DNA from: Gammaproteobacteria bacterium
GTDB taxonomy: Bacteria > Pseudomonadota > Gammaproteobacteria > Steroidobacterales > XN24
DNA: 64,000 nt
Assembly (NCBI GenBank): GCA_024640085.1
Contig: JAHEFR010000012.1
Span: forward strand, 1-64,000
Direction: 5' to 3'
Shown here: positions 23,013 through 31,744 of the stretch, in pieces
Position numbering within the stretch: position 1 is the first letter of the stretch
How the letters are laid out: each line of letters begins with the position of its first letter
The notes under the pieces: model-generated
The model's database searches: none
What the model saw: only the letters and a program-made list of their open reading frames with translations
Told to the model about the DNA's origin: nothing
Program-made: the position numbers and the translations under genes

Positions 23013-25151
23013 ATGACGGAATCTAGATCCCGTGAACCCGAGGGGTTTCTCCGCCAGGGAGAGACGGTCTGGCGCCTTGCCCGGGCCGGGCGTGCCGCCG
23101 TGCTGCTCGACGGTGCGGAGTATTTCGGGGCGCTGCGGTCGGCCCTCCTGCAGGCCCGCCGGTCGGTGACCTTCGTGGGCTGGGACATCGACAGCCGCAC
23201 CCGCCTCAGGGGCGCCGGGCATGATCCCGCAGATGATGCGCCGCAAGACCTCCGGGAGTTCCTCCAGTTTCTGGTGGAGCGCCGCGAAGACCTGACCGTC
23301 CGCCTGTTGCTATGGGATTACTCGATCCTCTATACCCTGGAACGGGAGCCCCTGCCGAGCCTCAATCTCGACTGGCGCACGCCGTCGCAGATCGTCGTCG
23401 CCCTGGATGACGCGCTCCCGGGCGGTGCGTCCCATCATCAGAAGATCGTCGTCATCGACGATACGCTGGCGTTCTGCGGTGGACTGGACGTCACGATTAA
23501 TCGATGGGATACGGCGGACCACGCGCCGGACAATCCGGATCGCGTTGCTCCCGGCGGGGAGGATTATGACCCCTATCACGACGCCCAGATGGTTGTCGAC
23601 GGGGAGGCTGCTGGCTGCCTGGCTGAACTGGTGCGCTACCGCTGGCGGAGAGCGACCGACGAGACGCTGAAGCCGGTCCGGGACGCGGAACCTATCTGGC
23701 CTGACGGAGTGCAACCGGACTTCGAGTCTGCCGAAATCGGCATCGCGAGGACGCTGCCGGATGACGACGATCAACCGGGGGTGTCCGAGATATACGAGCT
23801 CTTCGAGACGTCGATCCGGCGCGCGCGCCGATACATCTACGTCGAGAACCAGTACCTCACCGTGCTGCCGCTGGCTGATGCGCTGGTGGACGCCCTCGGC
23901 AGATCACCGGAACTGGAGGCATTGATAGTGACGCCCCGCCGACCGCACGGCTGGCTGGAGACAAAGACCATGGGGGTCGGACAGGCCCGGTTCATGGCCA
24001 GGTTGGATGATGAGGCCGTCCGCGACCGTGTGCGCTTCTGCTATCCCAGTGTGGGCGCCGGTGAAAACGAAACGGCCGTGATGGTCCACTCGAAGATCAT
24101 GATCGTCGATGATCGGCTGCTCCATCTCGGCTCAGCCAATCTGAATCACCGCTCCATGGCGCTGGATACCGAGTGCGACCTGGCGATCGAGGCGAGGGAT
24201 ACCCGCGAGCGAGAGGCGATCCGCGCGATGCTGTGCCATCTGCTGGCCCATCATCTGGGGCATTCCGAGGACGGGGTGTCGAACGAACTCGCCACCGGAC
24301 GCTCTGTCATCGGCACCGTAGACGCGTTGAACAGCCCGCATCGAGGACTCCGCCGTCTGCACCCGGCAACGGAATACGATGACATCATTGCGGACACGCT
24401 CAACGTGATCGCAGACCGGGAGGACCCGCTCGGGCCGGAGGCCTTGTTTGGCGACATGTTCGACGCCGTCGCGGGCCGCCGCGGCCTCCGCCGCGCGATC
24501 CGCCTCATCGTCATTGCCCTCGCCCTCGCCGGACTGGTCGTCGTCTGGAACTACACACCCCTGGCGCAATGGACCAATCCCGAAAAGATCGCAACCCTGC
24601 TGGAAACATTCCGGACCAACCGGTGGACTATCCCGGTGCTTCTGGCGGCGTACGTCGCGGGCGGCATGGTGCTGTTCCCTCTCACGGCTCTGGTGGCCGT
24701 CACGGGCATGGTGCTGGGGCCCTGGACCGGCTTTCTTTGCGCGATGACCGGATCCCTGGCAAGCGCAGCGGCCGGGTTCGGCCTCGGCCGCATCACGGGG
24801 AAGCGGACAATCCGTCACGTCCTCGGGAAACGGTACCGGACGATCAAACGCGCCGTGGCGAGGAGCGGATTGTTCACGATCACCGCGGTGCGGATGGTCC
24901 CGATAGCGCCGTACACCGTCGTCAACATGGTCCTCGGTGCCCTTGGCATCCGTCTGTGGCCGTATCTCCTCGGGACCCTGCTGGGCCTTCTGCCCGGCGT
25001 CCTCGCACTGACCGTTCTTGGGGACCGGCTTCTGCAGGCATGGCGGGACCCGGACCTGGTCAATACGGGCTGGCTGATGCTGGCCTTCGCTGTCTGGCTC
25101 GCGCTTGCCCTGGGACTGCGCCGGCTCGGCAACTGGCTGGAAAGGGACTGA
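23013..25151 (+). CDS. Phospholipase D-like protein fused to a VTT (DedA/SNARE-associated) membrane domain
   Basis: About 712 residues from ATG 23013, with CGGAG just upstream (an earlier ATG at 22929 is possible). The first 480 residues hold two HxK(x)4D motifs: SHHQKIVVIDDTLAFCGGLD and VHSKIMIVDDRLLHLGSANL, the paired half-sites of the phospholipase D superfamily, which includes cardiolipin synthases. The C-terminal part is a membrane domain: IRLIVIALALAGLVVVWNY, then the VTT signature AYVAGGMVLFPLTALVAVTG, GPWTGFLCAMTGSLASAAAG, FGLGRITGK and AVRMVPIAPYTVVNMVLGAL. Whether it makes, cuts or flips lipids is unresolved. The EEP hydrolase gene starts 3 bp after its stop, so the two are probably co-translated. 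Confidence 0.9.
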   Translation: MTESRSREPEGFLRQGETVWRLARAGRAAVLLDGAEYFGALRSALLQARRSVTFVGWDIDSRTRLRGAGHDPADDAPQDLREFLQFLVERREDLTVRLLLWDYSILYTLEREPLPSLNLDWRTPSQIVVALDDALPGGASHHQKIVVIDDTLAFCGGLDVTINRWDTADHAPDNPDRVAPGGEDYDPYHDAQMVVDGEAAGCLAELVRYRWRRATDETLKPVRDAEPIWPDGVQPDFESAEIGIARTLPDDDDQPGVSEIYELFETSIRRARRYIYVENQYLTVLPLADALVDALGRSPELEALIVTPRRPHGWLETKTMGVGQARFMARLDDEAVRDRVRFCYPSVGAGENETAVMVHSKIMIVDDRLLHLGSANLNHRSMALDTECDLAIEARDTREREAIRAMLCHLLAHHLGHSEDGVSNELATGRSVIGTVDALNSPHRGLRRLHPATEYDDIIADTLNVIADREDPLGPEALFGDMFDAVAGRRGLRRAIRLIVIALALAGLVVVWNYTPLAQWTNPEKIATLLETFRTNRWTIPVLLAAYVAGGMVLFPLTALVAVTGMVLGPWTGFLCAMTGSLASAAAGFGLGRITGKRTIRHVLGKRYRTIKRAVARSGLFTITAVRMVPIAPYTVVNMVLGALGIRLWPYLLGTLLGLLPGVLALTVLGDRLLQAWRDPDLVNTGWLMLAFAVWLALALGLRRLGNWLERD

Positions 25152-25154
25152 GAC

Positions 25155-25841
25155 GTGCCCGGGCGACTGCGAGTAGCGACCTGGAACGTACACAGCTGCA
25201 TCGGCAGTGACGGCCGGCACGATCCGAACCGCGTCAGGGGCATTACGCGGACCTTGGGCGCTGACATCGTCGCGCTGCAAGAGGTCGACAGCCGGATCGA
25301 CGGCCATGACGGTTTCGAGGATCTCGGTGCGGCCCTGGGCCCGGATCGCGCCCATTGCCGCACCCTTCAGACACCGGACGGCGATTACGGGCACATGCTG
25401 CTCAGCCTGGCCCCGATCCGTGAATGGAGCATTCACGACATCTCCGTACCGGGCAGGGAGCCCCGCTCCGTGATCGACGCGATAATCGAGACCTGCTTCG
25501 GAGACGTCCGCGTCCTCTCCACTCACCTGGGACTCGGCCGCCGCGAACGCGGCCGGCAGGTGGGCATGCTTCGCGAGTTGCTGGAGCACTGGAACGCCGC
25601 AGTCATCCTGATGGGCGACTTCAACGAAGCCACCAGGTTCGGTCCGGCCAGCCGCGCCTTCGACAATGGCCTGGCAAGTGCGGGACGCTGGCGGACTTTT
25701 CCTGCAAGACGGCCGATTCTGCCATTGGACCGGATCTGGTGCGGTCGGCCCTTGCATATCGAGCGAAGCTGGACTCTGCGCAAGGCGGTCGACGCGTCGG
25801 ATCATCTGCCGCTGGTGGCTGACTTGCGCTGCAGCCATTGA
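25155..25841 (+). CDS. Endonuclease/exonuclease/phosphatase (EEP) family hydrolase
   Basis: 228 residues from a GTG start 3 bp past the phospholipase-like stop. EEP motifs appear in order: RVATWNVHSCIG with the metal-near Asn, DIVALQEVDSR with the metal-binding Glu, STHLGLGRRERGRQ with the conserved His, MGDFNEA with the Asp-x-Asn pair, and DASDHLPLVADL with the catalytic Asp-His. Family members cut DNA, RNA, sphingomyelin or phosphoinositides. Coupling to a PLD/VTT protein suggests a phospholipid-linked or phosphodiester substrate, but this is inference. No signal peptide or membrane helix is present. Confidence 0.9.
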   Translation: MPGRLRVATWNVHSCIGSDGRHDPNRVRGITRTLGADIVALQEVDSRIDGHDGFEDLGAALGPDRAHCRTLQTPDGDYGHMLLSLAPIREWSIHDISVPGREPRSVIDAIIETCFGDVRVLSTHLGLGRRERGRQVGMLRELLEHWNAAVILMGDFNEATRFGPASRAFDNGLASAGRWRTFPARRPILPLDRIWCGRPLHIERSWTLRKAVDASDHLPLVADLRCSH

Positions 25842-25954
25842 GACTTGAAGCTGACGAGCACCCGTTACCGCGCGCCGACGGTCTGAGACATTTTGTGATT
25901 GCCGCGGGTTCGTGCTCTGATGGAGCGACTCTCACCCCGCTATCGGGACTGCGC

Positions 25955-26389
25955 ATGGAAGAGTTTCAGATTCACCAGCGATTGCTGGACGACTGCCACC
26001 GGCTCGGCCGATTGCCGATCTGCCACGTGCTCCTCCACCGCAATGCGGCGCTACCCTGGTTCATCCTTGTGCCGGAAACCATGGCGACTGACCTGCTGGA
26101 CCTGTCGGCCGGCCCGAGAGATCGCGTGATGGCGGAGGCAGCGGCAGTGTCGGCATTCGTCAAGGACGATCTTGGCTATCCGAAGGTCAACTTCGGCGCC
26201 ATCGGCAACCTGGTTCCCCAGCTCCATCTCCACGTGATCGGCCGGCGTCCGGAGGACGCCTGCTGGCCCGCGCCGGTCTGGGGCCACCTTGAGGCGACTT
26301 CTGCATACGACGAGCAGGCGCTGAATCGAATGATCGGCAGGCTCGAGACGGCCTGTGGGCTCGCAGTCGTCAAGGACGACACCGGCTGA
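25955..26389 (+). CDS. HIT-family nucleotide-binding protein
   Basis: 144 residues from ATG 25955 (MEEFQIHQRLLDDCHRLGRL). The fold signature includes HVLLHRNAALPWFILVPET, LGYPKVNFGAIGNLVPQLHL and HLHVIGRRPEDACWPAPVWG. The canonical triad His-x-His-x-His is reduced to HLHVIGR, as in several short bacterial HIT proteins related to galactose-1-phosphate uridylyltransferase-like or DUF-type members. It probably hydrolyses or transfers nucleotide phosphates; the substrate is unknown. It lies 113 bp after the EEP gene on the same strand. Confidence 0.85.
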   Translation: MEEFQIHQRLLDDCHRLGRLPICHVLLHRNAALPWFILVPETMATDLLDLSAGPRDRVMAEAAAVSAFVKDDLGYPKVNFGAIGNLVPQLHLHVIGRRPEDACWPAPVWGHLEATSAYDEQALNRMIGRLETACGLAVVKDDTG

Positions 26390-26711
26390 GAACGGCGATA
26401 CGCCGCTGGAGCTGAGTCTCGCTTCCGTCGCCGACAGGGCCGCCACCAACGGGCAGGTGCCTCTGCTGCCCTCTGCAAACCAACGAACTGTGCGGCCGGA
26501 CCTCTCCCGTCAGGCGGCTCCCCTCCCCGTCGAGGTCGCGGCACCGGGAGCCAGGGGCCCGGACCATCCAGGCGACATGGGAAATGAGGAAATTACCTTA
26601 CTGTACCGGCGGCCGGCAGCCCCTATGTTCTGTGTTGAGGGGTGGGCACGACGGGCCTGGGGGCTGCCCGGGTCCCGGCACCCACTCCCGGAATCGCACA
26701 GGAGACATGCC
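26390..26711. other. 322-bp intergenic region, no gene recognised
   Basis: An open frame runs through here into the lipoprotein gene, but its codons lack any recognisable domain and the lipoprotein signal starts only at 26712. A short AT-rich patch at 26580-26600 (GAGGAAATTACCTTACTG) may mark a promoter. Confidence 0.4.
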
Positions 26712-27683
26712 ATGCTTACGAAAACTCTGCTACGGGCACTCGCCAGCGGAGTCGTTCTGACACTGGCTGCGTGCGGCGGCGGGGGCGGCGATTCGGCGAC
26801 CACGGGCACCATATCCGTGGCCATTACGGACACGCCCGCCGACGAAGGCATTGCAGTCGCCAATATCCAGTTCTCAGGGATACAGGTTCAGACGGCCGGC
26901 GGTGAGTTGCACACCTTTGAATACGATCCGCCGCGCAATATCGACCTGGCGGCCCTGCAAGACGGAATCAGCGAAGACCTGTTGAGGGATACGGCGCTGC
27001 CGGCGGGCCAATATACCTGGATCCGCCTGCTGGTGAACGCCGAGGAGAACGTCGCTGACTCATATGTGTTGTTCGAATCGGGCGAGGAATATCCCCTCCA
27101 TATCCCCAGTTCCGATATGTCTGGGCTGAAACTGGTGCGGCCCTTCAACCTGCCCGTCAATAGCGAGGCCGACTTCATCATCGACTGGGATCTGGCGATG
27201 GCGATCAATTGCCCGCCCGGCCAGGTGGAAGGCGACATCCCCCTCTGCTTCCTGCATCCCGCCCTGCGGATCCTCGATCGGGCTGAAGCCGGCGGTATCT
27301 GGGGAACCGTGGACGAGGCACTGGTGTATATCGATGAGACCGACGCCGAGCGTTGCGCCCCGGACGGCGGAAACCGCGCATACCTCTTCGAGAAACCGGC
27401 CGACGCCGCTACGCTGGTCGACGACATCGACCCGCTGGCCGATGACGGCCGGGCGCAGGTCCTGGCCACCGCCGAAGTACGCTACGACCTGGTGGATCTG
27501 AAATATCGCTTCAAGTTTGGATTCGTGGCGCCGGGGGACTACACCGTCGCGTTCTCTTGCTCGGCGATCGCGGACGATCCGGGCGTGGACGATTACCCCG
27601 ATGTCCAGGGCAGCCTGTTCGACTTCGAAGCGGAGATGGATCTGACGGTTGTCGACGCCACCCGGACGGACGTGGACCTGTAA
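26712..27683 (+). CDS. DUF4382-type lipoprotein
   Basis: 323 residues from ATG 26712, preceded by AGGAGA. The N-terminus is a lipoprotein signal: LLRALASGVVLTLAAC with lipobox LAAC and then GGGGGDS, so the mature protein is lipidated at Cys and, with no Asp at +2, probably sorted to the outer membrane. The next part matches the DUF4382 pattern: GTISVAITDTPADEGIAVAN, IQFSGIQVQ, then IDLAALQDGISEDLLRDTAL and PAGQYTWIRLLVNA. The C-terminal half (GIWGTVDEALVYIDETDAER ... APGDYTVAFSCSAIADDPG) reads like a beta-sandwich. The function is not established for this family. Confidence 0.82.
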   Translation: MLTKTLLRALASGVVLTLAACGGGGGDSATTGTISVAITDTPADEGIAVANIQFSGIQVQTAGGELHTFEYDPPRNIDLAALQDGISEDLLRDTALPAGQYTWIRLLVNAEENVADSYVLFESGEEYPLHIPSSDMSGLKLVRPFNLPVNSEADFIIDWDLAMAINCPPGQVEGDIPLCFLHPALRILDRAEAGGIWGTVDEALVYIDETDAERCAPDGGNRAYLFEKPADAATLVDDIDPLADDGRAQVLATAEVRYDLVDLKYRFKFGFVAPGDYTVAFSCSAIADDPGVDDYPDVQGSLFDFEAEMDLTVVDATRTDVDL

Positions 27684-27865
27684 GAGACTTGTGGGCCGGG
27701 ACCGGTTGCCACTCCCCCCTCCGATCTCCCCCAAGCTGGCGACCGGCCCCGACCCCGCCTTTGCCGACCTGCACCGACGAATGGGCGCCTCCCCGCGGAG
27801 GGGCGGGAATGAGCGCTCGAGATTCTCACGGGTCCGCCGGTCCAGTGCCGGGGGGGTCGTCGCCG

Positions 27866-28372
27866 TCAGATCTGTCCCAGGTAATCCCGTTTGCCGAGGA
27901 CCACGCCGTTGTGCCTCAGGATGTTATAGGCCGTGGTGATGTGGAAATAGACGTTCGGCAGGATGAAGCTGAGCAGATAGGTCTCGCCCTCAAACGTGAC
28001 GTCGTCGCCCCGTATCTTGAAAGTGATGGACTTCTCCTCGGTGCCGTCGATCTGACCGGGCTCGAGAGTCTCGAGGAACGAGATCACCCCCCGCACCCGC
28101 TCGATCAACTCGGGGAAGGTCGCCTCGGTGTCCTCTTGAGCGTCCGGCGTCATGCCGGCCAGCCGCGCCGCGCCGCGCTTGGCGATGTCGCAGGCGATCT
28201 GCACCTGCCTGGCCAGGGGGAACATGTCCGGGAACAGGCGGGCGTTCACCAGCACCGACTCGTCCACGTCCTTCTCATTGCAATAAGCGGCGCCCTTCTC
28301 GAGGATGCCCGTCAGATTGTTCAGCATGTGGATGCAGACGGGCACCGATGCCTTGTACATGGATATGCTCAT
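27866..28372 (-). CDS. DUF1993 (DinB-like) protein
   Basis: 168 residues: SMYKASVPVCIHMLNNLTGI, LFPDMFPLARQVQIACDIAK, then EKSITFKIRGDDVTFEGETY and LPNVYFHITTAYNILRHNGV. This order (SMYxxxxPxxxxxLxNL ... DMFPLxxQVQxxxDxAK ... YxxxFxLPNxxFHxTTAYxILRHxGVxxGKxDYLG) is the DUF1993 pattern. The His near the C-terminus (YFHITTAY) and a second one (LRHNG) may form a metal site, as in DinB-like four-helix bundles. GGGAG precedes the ATG. Function is unknown. Confidence 0.9.
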   Translation of the reverse strand: MSISMYKASVPVCIHMLNNLTGILEKGAAYCNEKDVDESVLVNARLFPDMFPLARQVQIACDIAKRGAARLAGMTPDAQEDTEATFPELIERVRGVISFLETLEPGQIDGTEEKSITFKIRGDDVTFEGETYLLSFILPNVYFHITTAYNILRHNGVVLGKRDYLGQI

Positions 28373-28429
28373 AACGGCTCCCGGTGAAGTTGACGGAAAT
28401 GGAAACCCATTGTCGGTCCGGAACTGAGG

Positions 28430-29146
28430 CTAGCGGGTGGTAATCTGCTTCGTCAACAACGCTTCGTCGATCTCGGCGGTACGGCGTATGTGCATTTCCG
28501 CTTCGCGACAGGCGGCAGCCACATCCCGGGCCAGGGATGCCTCCTTGATGCGCTGGTGCTCGTCGTGCACGGATCGCCGCTCATTCGCCGCCTGAATCGA
28601 CATCGATCGATAACGCCGATGCTGGTCGAACATGGTCCCGTAGAACCGCATGAGCCACCGTGACGGACAGGCGGAAAGCAGGGCTGCGTGGAACTGCCGA
28701 TTTGCTTCCTCCCACACGGCGAAATCGACCCGCTCTCCGGCCTCCACCTTCGTCAGCCGGTGAAAACTGGCTACGACCCTGACCTCCCATTCATCGTCGC
28801 CGTTCTTGATGCTGCGACGAAGCGCCTCGGTTTCGAGCAGGATGCGGGTATTGGTAATATCTCGGAGGTCGTCGATGCTGACAGGCGGCACCCGAAAACC
28901 GCGCTGACCGATAGAGACGATAAGCCCCTCGGCGGCCAATCGACTCAAAGCCTCGCGTAACGGGCTGGCACCGGTGCTATATGCCTTCCGAAGATCCTCG
29001 ATGCGGAGACGCTGATCCGGCTCGAACTGACCGCTGGTCACATCAGCCTTGATGCGATGATATGCGGCGCTGGCCTGGGTCCGGTTGCCCTGCTCCTCGG
29101 GATCGCTTGTTGGGCTCCCGCGACTCCCCTGTGGATGAACTGCCAT
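28430..29146 (-). CDS. GntR/FadR-family transcriptional regulator
   Basis: 238 residues from ATG 29146; a longer open frame exists but has no domain before this Met. The winged helix lies at about 28-90: YHRIKADVTSGQFEPDQRLR, EDLRKAYSTGASPLREALSR, LAAEGLIVSIGQRGFRVPPV, the classic GntR pattern with SPLREALxRLxxEG. The C-terminal FCD-type all-helical domain follows (DLRDITNTRILLETEALRRS, WEEANRQFHAALLSACPSRW, EHQRIKEASLARDVAAACRE), with an Asp and His residues suited to metal or ligand binding. It is transcribed away from the dmp operon at 29454, so it most likely controls that operon in response to a pathway intermediate. Confidence 0.92.
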   Translation of the reverse strand: MAVHPQGSRGSPTSDPEEQGNRTQASAAYHRIKADVTSGQFEPDQRLRIEDLRKAYSTGASPLREALSRLAAEGLIVSIGQRGFRVPPVSIDDLRDITNTRILLETEALRRSIKNGDDEWEVRVVASFHRLTKVEAGERVDFAVWEEANRQFHAALLSACPSRWLMRFYGTMFDQHRRYRSMSIQAANERRSVHDEHQRIKEASLARDVAAACREAEMHIRRTAEIDEALLTKQITTR

Positions 29147-29164
29147 GTTACATCGATACTTGCG

Positions 29165-29183
29165 ATTAAAATCGATATTTAAT
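29165..29183. promoter_or_regulatory. Inverted repeat ATTAAA-7-TTTAAT, candidate GntR operator
   Basis: The outer 6-bp arms are perfect and enclose an ATCGAT core; a second ATCGAT lies about 20 bp to its left (29152). The site is 19-37 bp upstream of the GntR start, in the AT-rich part of the 307-bp divergent region 29147-29453, where autoregulation and control of the dmp operon would be expected. The assignment is by position and symmetry only. The rest of the region holds nothing else I recognise. Confidence 0.35.
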
Positions 29184-29453
29184 ACGATCTTCGACGGGTA
29201 ATATAACTCATCGAACGCTGCAGCAATAGACTGAGAACAGGTTTCGGGCATCCGAATGGACGGACCGCCCAGTAGTCGGCGCATACGATGAGTTGTCTTT
29301 CCCTCTGAACTTCTAGAGGCCTGGGGTGCCGGTATCGCCATTGCCGGCAGGGGATCGTTTCTCGCGCACGACACAGCCTGTCATTCCCACCAGTTCTCGG
29401 CAGGGGCCCTCCCTTGTCGTCAGGAAGCGGCAGGCAGCGCACTGGGATGTGAA

Positions 29454-30914
29454 ATGAGAAAAATCAAGCACTTCATTGATTCCAAATTTATCGAATCATC
29501 GAGCGGCAAGACCTTCAAGCAAATAGCACCCGCCACCGGCGAAGTTGTCGGGCAGGTCTTCGAAGCGGGGCGCGAGGAGGTGGACAAAGCGGTCGCCGCG
29601 GCCAAAAGGGCTCTCAAGGGCGAGTGGGGCCGCCTGAGTGTCGACGAGCGCTGCCAGCTTCTCTATCGCGTTGCCGATGGCATCAACGCTCGCTTCGACG
29701 AGTTCCTCGAGGCCGAGTGCGAAGACACTGGCAAACCCCATTCGCTCGCGCGACATATCGATATTCCCCGTGGGGCGGCTAACTTCAAGATCTTTGCCGA
29801 TACCATCCGCAATGCCGCGAACAAGTCGTTCGAAATGGCAACGCCCGACGGCGCCGGCGCGATCAACTACTCGGTTCACGTGCCCAAGGGAGTCATCGGT
29901 GTGGTCTGCCCATGGAACCTGCCGCTGTTGTTGATGACCTGGAAGGTCGGGCCGGCGCTCGCATGCGGCAATACCGTCGTCGTCAAACCTTCGGAAGAGA
30001 CGCCGGCCACGGCCACTCTCCTTGGCGAAGTCATGAACGAGGCCGGCATACCGGCCGGCGTATATAACGTCGTGCACGGATTCGGGCCGGACTCCGCCGG
30101 CGCTTTCCTGACTGAACATCCTGGCGTGGACGCGATAACGTTCACCGGCGAGACCCGCACGGGCGAGGCGATCATGCGGGCGGCAGCCACTGGGGTCCGC
30201 GATGTCTCGTTCGAGCTGGGCGGGAAGAATCCGGGAATCGTGTTTGCGGACTGCGACCTGGACAAGGCGATCGAGGGCACCATGCGCTCCGTCTTCGCCA
30301 ATTGCGGCCAGGTCTGCCTTGGCACCGAGAGGGTGTTCGTTGAGCGCCCCGTATTCGACCGGTTCGTTGAACGGATGAAGGCCGGAGCCGAGACACTGAA
30401 GCTCGGCCATCCCCGCGCGGCGGACACGAATCTGGGACCTCTGGTCAGCGAAGCCCATCGCCGTAAAGTCCTGAGCTACTACGAACTGGCCGCCGAAGAA
30501 GGAGCCAACGTCGTCCTGGGCGGCGGCGTCCCGGACATGCCCGACGATCTGTCGGGCGGATCCTGGGTTCAGCCGACGATCTGGACCGGCCTGGACGACG
30601 ATGCCCGGGTAGTCCGTGAAGAGATCTTCGGCCCCTGTTGTCATATCGCACCCTTCGACGACGAAGACGAGGTCATTGCGAGAGCGAACGATACCGAGTA
30701 CGGGCTGGCTGCCGCCGTCTGGACCGAGAATGTCTCGCGTGCTCATCGAGTCGCCGGCCAGCTCGAGGCCGGCATTACCTGGGTCAACAGCTGGTTCCTG
30801 AGGGACCTCAGGACACCGTTTGGCGGCATGAAGCAGTCCGGGATCGGCCGCGAAGGCGGTGAGTATTCGCTCGAGTTCTACACCGAGACAAAGAACATCT
30901 GTATCAAGCTCTGA
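29454..30914 (+). CDS. dmpC: 2-hydroxymuconic semialdehyde dehydrogenase
   Basis: 486 residues, full ALDH length. The NAD-binding and catalytic features are present: VIGVVCPWNLPLLLMTWKVG, KPSEETPATA, TFTGETRTGEAIM, the general-base Glu in SFELGGKNPG and the nucleophile Cys in ANCGQVCLGTERVFVERP. The C-terminal WVNSWFLRDLRTPFGGMKQS is the version typical of the HMSD branch (XylG/DmpC/PraB) rather than betaine or succinic-semialdehyde enzymes. It would oxidise 2-hydroxymuconic semialdehyde (or the 2-aminomuconate analogue) to 2-hydroxymuconate. First gene of the operon; dmpE follows after 17 bp. Confidence 0.92.
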   Translation: MRKIKHFIDSKFIESSSGKTFKQIAPATGEVVGQVFEAGREEVDKAVAAAKRALKGEWGRLSVDERCQLLYRVADGINARFDEFLEAECEDTGKPHSLARHIDIPRGAANFKIFADTIRNAANKSFEMATPDGAGAINYSVHVPKGVIGVVCPWNLPLLLMTWKVGPALACGNTVVVKPSEETPATATLLGEVMNEAGIPAGVYNVVHGFGPDSAGAFLTEHPGVDAITFTGETRTGEAIMRAAATGVRDVSFELGGKNPGIVFADCDLDKAIEGTMRSVFANCGQVCLGTERVFVERPVFDRFVERMKAGAETLKLGHPRAADTNLGPLVSEAHRRKVLSYYELAAEEGANVVLGGGVPDMPDDLSGGSWVQPTIWTGLDDDARVVREEIFGPCCHIAPFDDEDEVIARANDTEYGLAAAVWTENVSRAHRVAGQLEAGITWVNSWFLRDLRTPFGGMKQSGIGREGGEYSLEFYTETKNICIKL

Positions 30915-30931
30915 CGGGGAACTTCAAGCTG

Positions 30932-31717
30932 ATGGACCAAGACAAGATCCGGGCCTACGGTGACGAACTCTACGAGGCGTTGCGGAAACAACAGATGGTC
31001 GAGCCGATCACAGCTCGCGAACCGTCGATCACGATCGAGGATGCATACGCCATCTCCCAGCGAATCCTGGATCGCAGGATTGCCGACGGCGAGAGGGTCA
31101 TCGGCAAGAAGATTGGCGTCACCAGCAGAGCCGTTCAGAGCATGCTCGATGTCTTTCAACCGGATTTCGGTTTCCTGACGGATGCGATGGTGTTCAACAG
31201 CGGCGAGGAACTGCCGATCAGCGAACAACTGATCCAGCCGCGGGCAGAAGGTGAGATCGCGTTCATACTCGAGCGCGATCTGCAGGGACCAGGCGTGACT
31301 GCCGCAGAGGTCCTGGCGGCTACCCGGGGGATCATGCCGTGCTACGAGATCGTGGATTCGCGCATCCGCGATTGGAAGATCAGGATCCAGGATACGGTAG
31401 CGGACAACGCGTCCTGCGGACTGTTCGTCCTGGGCGACGCCCTGGTAAGCCCGCAGGACGTGGATCTTACGACCTGCGGGATGATGCTCGAGAAGAACGG
31501 CGAGATCGTCGCTACCGGGGCCGGCGCAGCTGCCCTCGGCTCACCGGTCAATGCGGTGGCCTGGCTCGCCAATACCCTAGGCGCGTACGGCATCGGCCTC
31601 GAGGCCGGCGAAGTCATCCTATCGGGATCGCTGGCGGCGTTGATTCCCGTCCGGGCCGGTGACTGCATGAACATGAGGATCGGCGGCATCGGCTCGGCGT
31701 GGGTCCGCTTTGTATAG
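30932..31717 (+). CDS. dmpE: 2-oxopent-4-enoate hydratase
   Basis: 261 residues. It belongs to the fumarylacetoacetase-like hydratase/decarboxylase group: KKIGVTSRAVQSMLDVFQPD, FGFLTDAMVF, IQPRAEGEIAFILERDLQGP, CYEIVDSRIRDWKIRIQDTV, ADNASCGLFVLG, and GSLAALIPVRAGDCMNMRIG near the end. The Glu-x-Glu (EGEIAF) and Glu (YEIVDSR) are the metal ligands in this family. It would hydrate 2-oxopent-4-enoate to 4-hydroxy-2-oxovalerate, supplying the aldolase encoded two genes downstream. It resembles the decarboxylase at 33723, as expected, since the two enzymes are homologous and can form a complex in dmp/xyl systems. Confidence 0.9.
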   Translation: MDQDKIRAYGDELYEALRKQQMVEPITAREPSITIEDAYAISQRILDRRIADGERVIGKKIGVTSRAVQSMLDVFQPDFGFLTDAMVFNSGEELPISEQLIQPRAEGEIAFILERDLQGPGVTAAEVLAATRGIMPCYEIVDSRIRDWKIRIQDTVADNASCGLFVLGDALVSPQDVDLTTCGMMLEKNGEIVATGAGAAALGSPVNAVAWLANTLGAYGIGLEAGEVILSGSLAALIPVRAGDCMNMRIGGIGSAWVRFV

Positions 31718-31744
31718 CTGAATGGTGGAATTGGAGACGACATC

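Noticed and set aside
24132-25838. A 568-codon minus-strand frame opposite the phospholipase-like and EEP genes
   Set aside because: Shadow of GC-rich coding DNA, without domains or a ribosome-binding site, spanning two well-supported genes.
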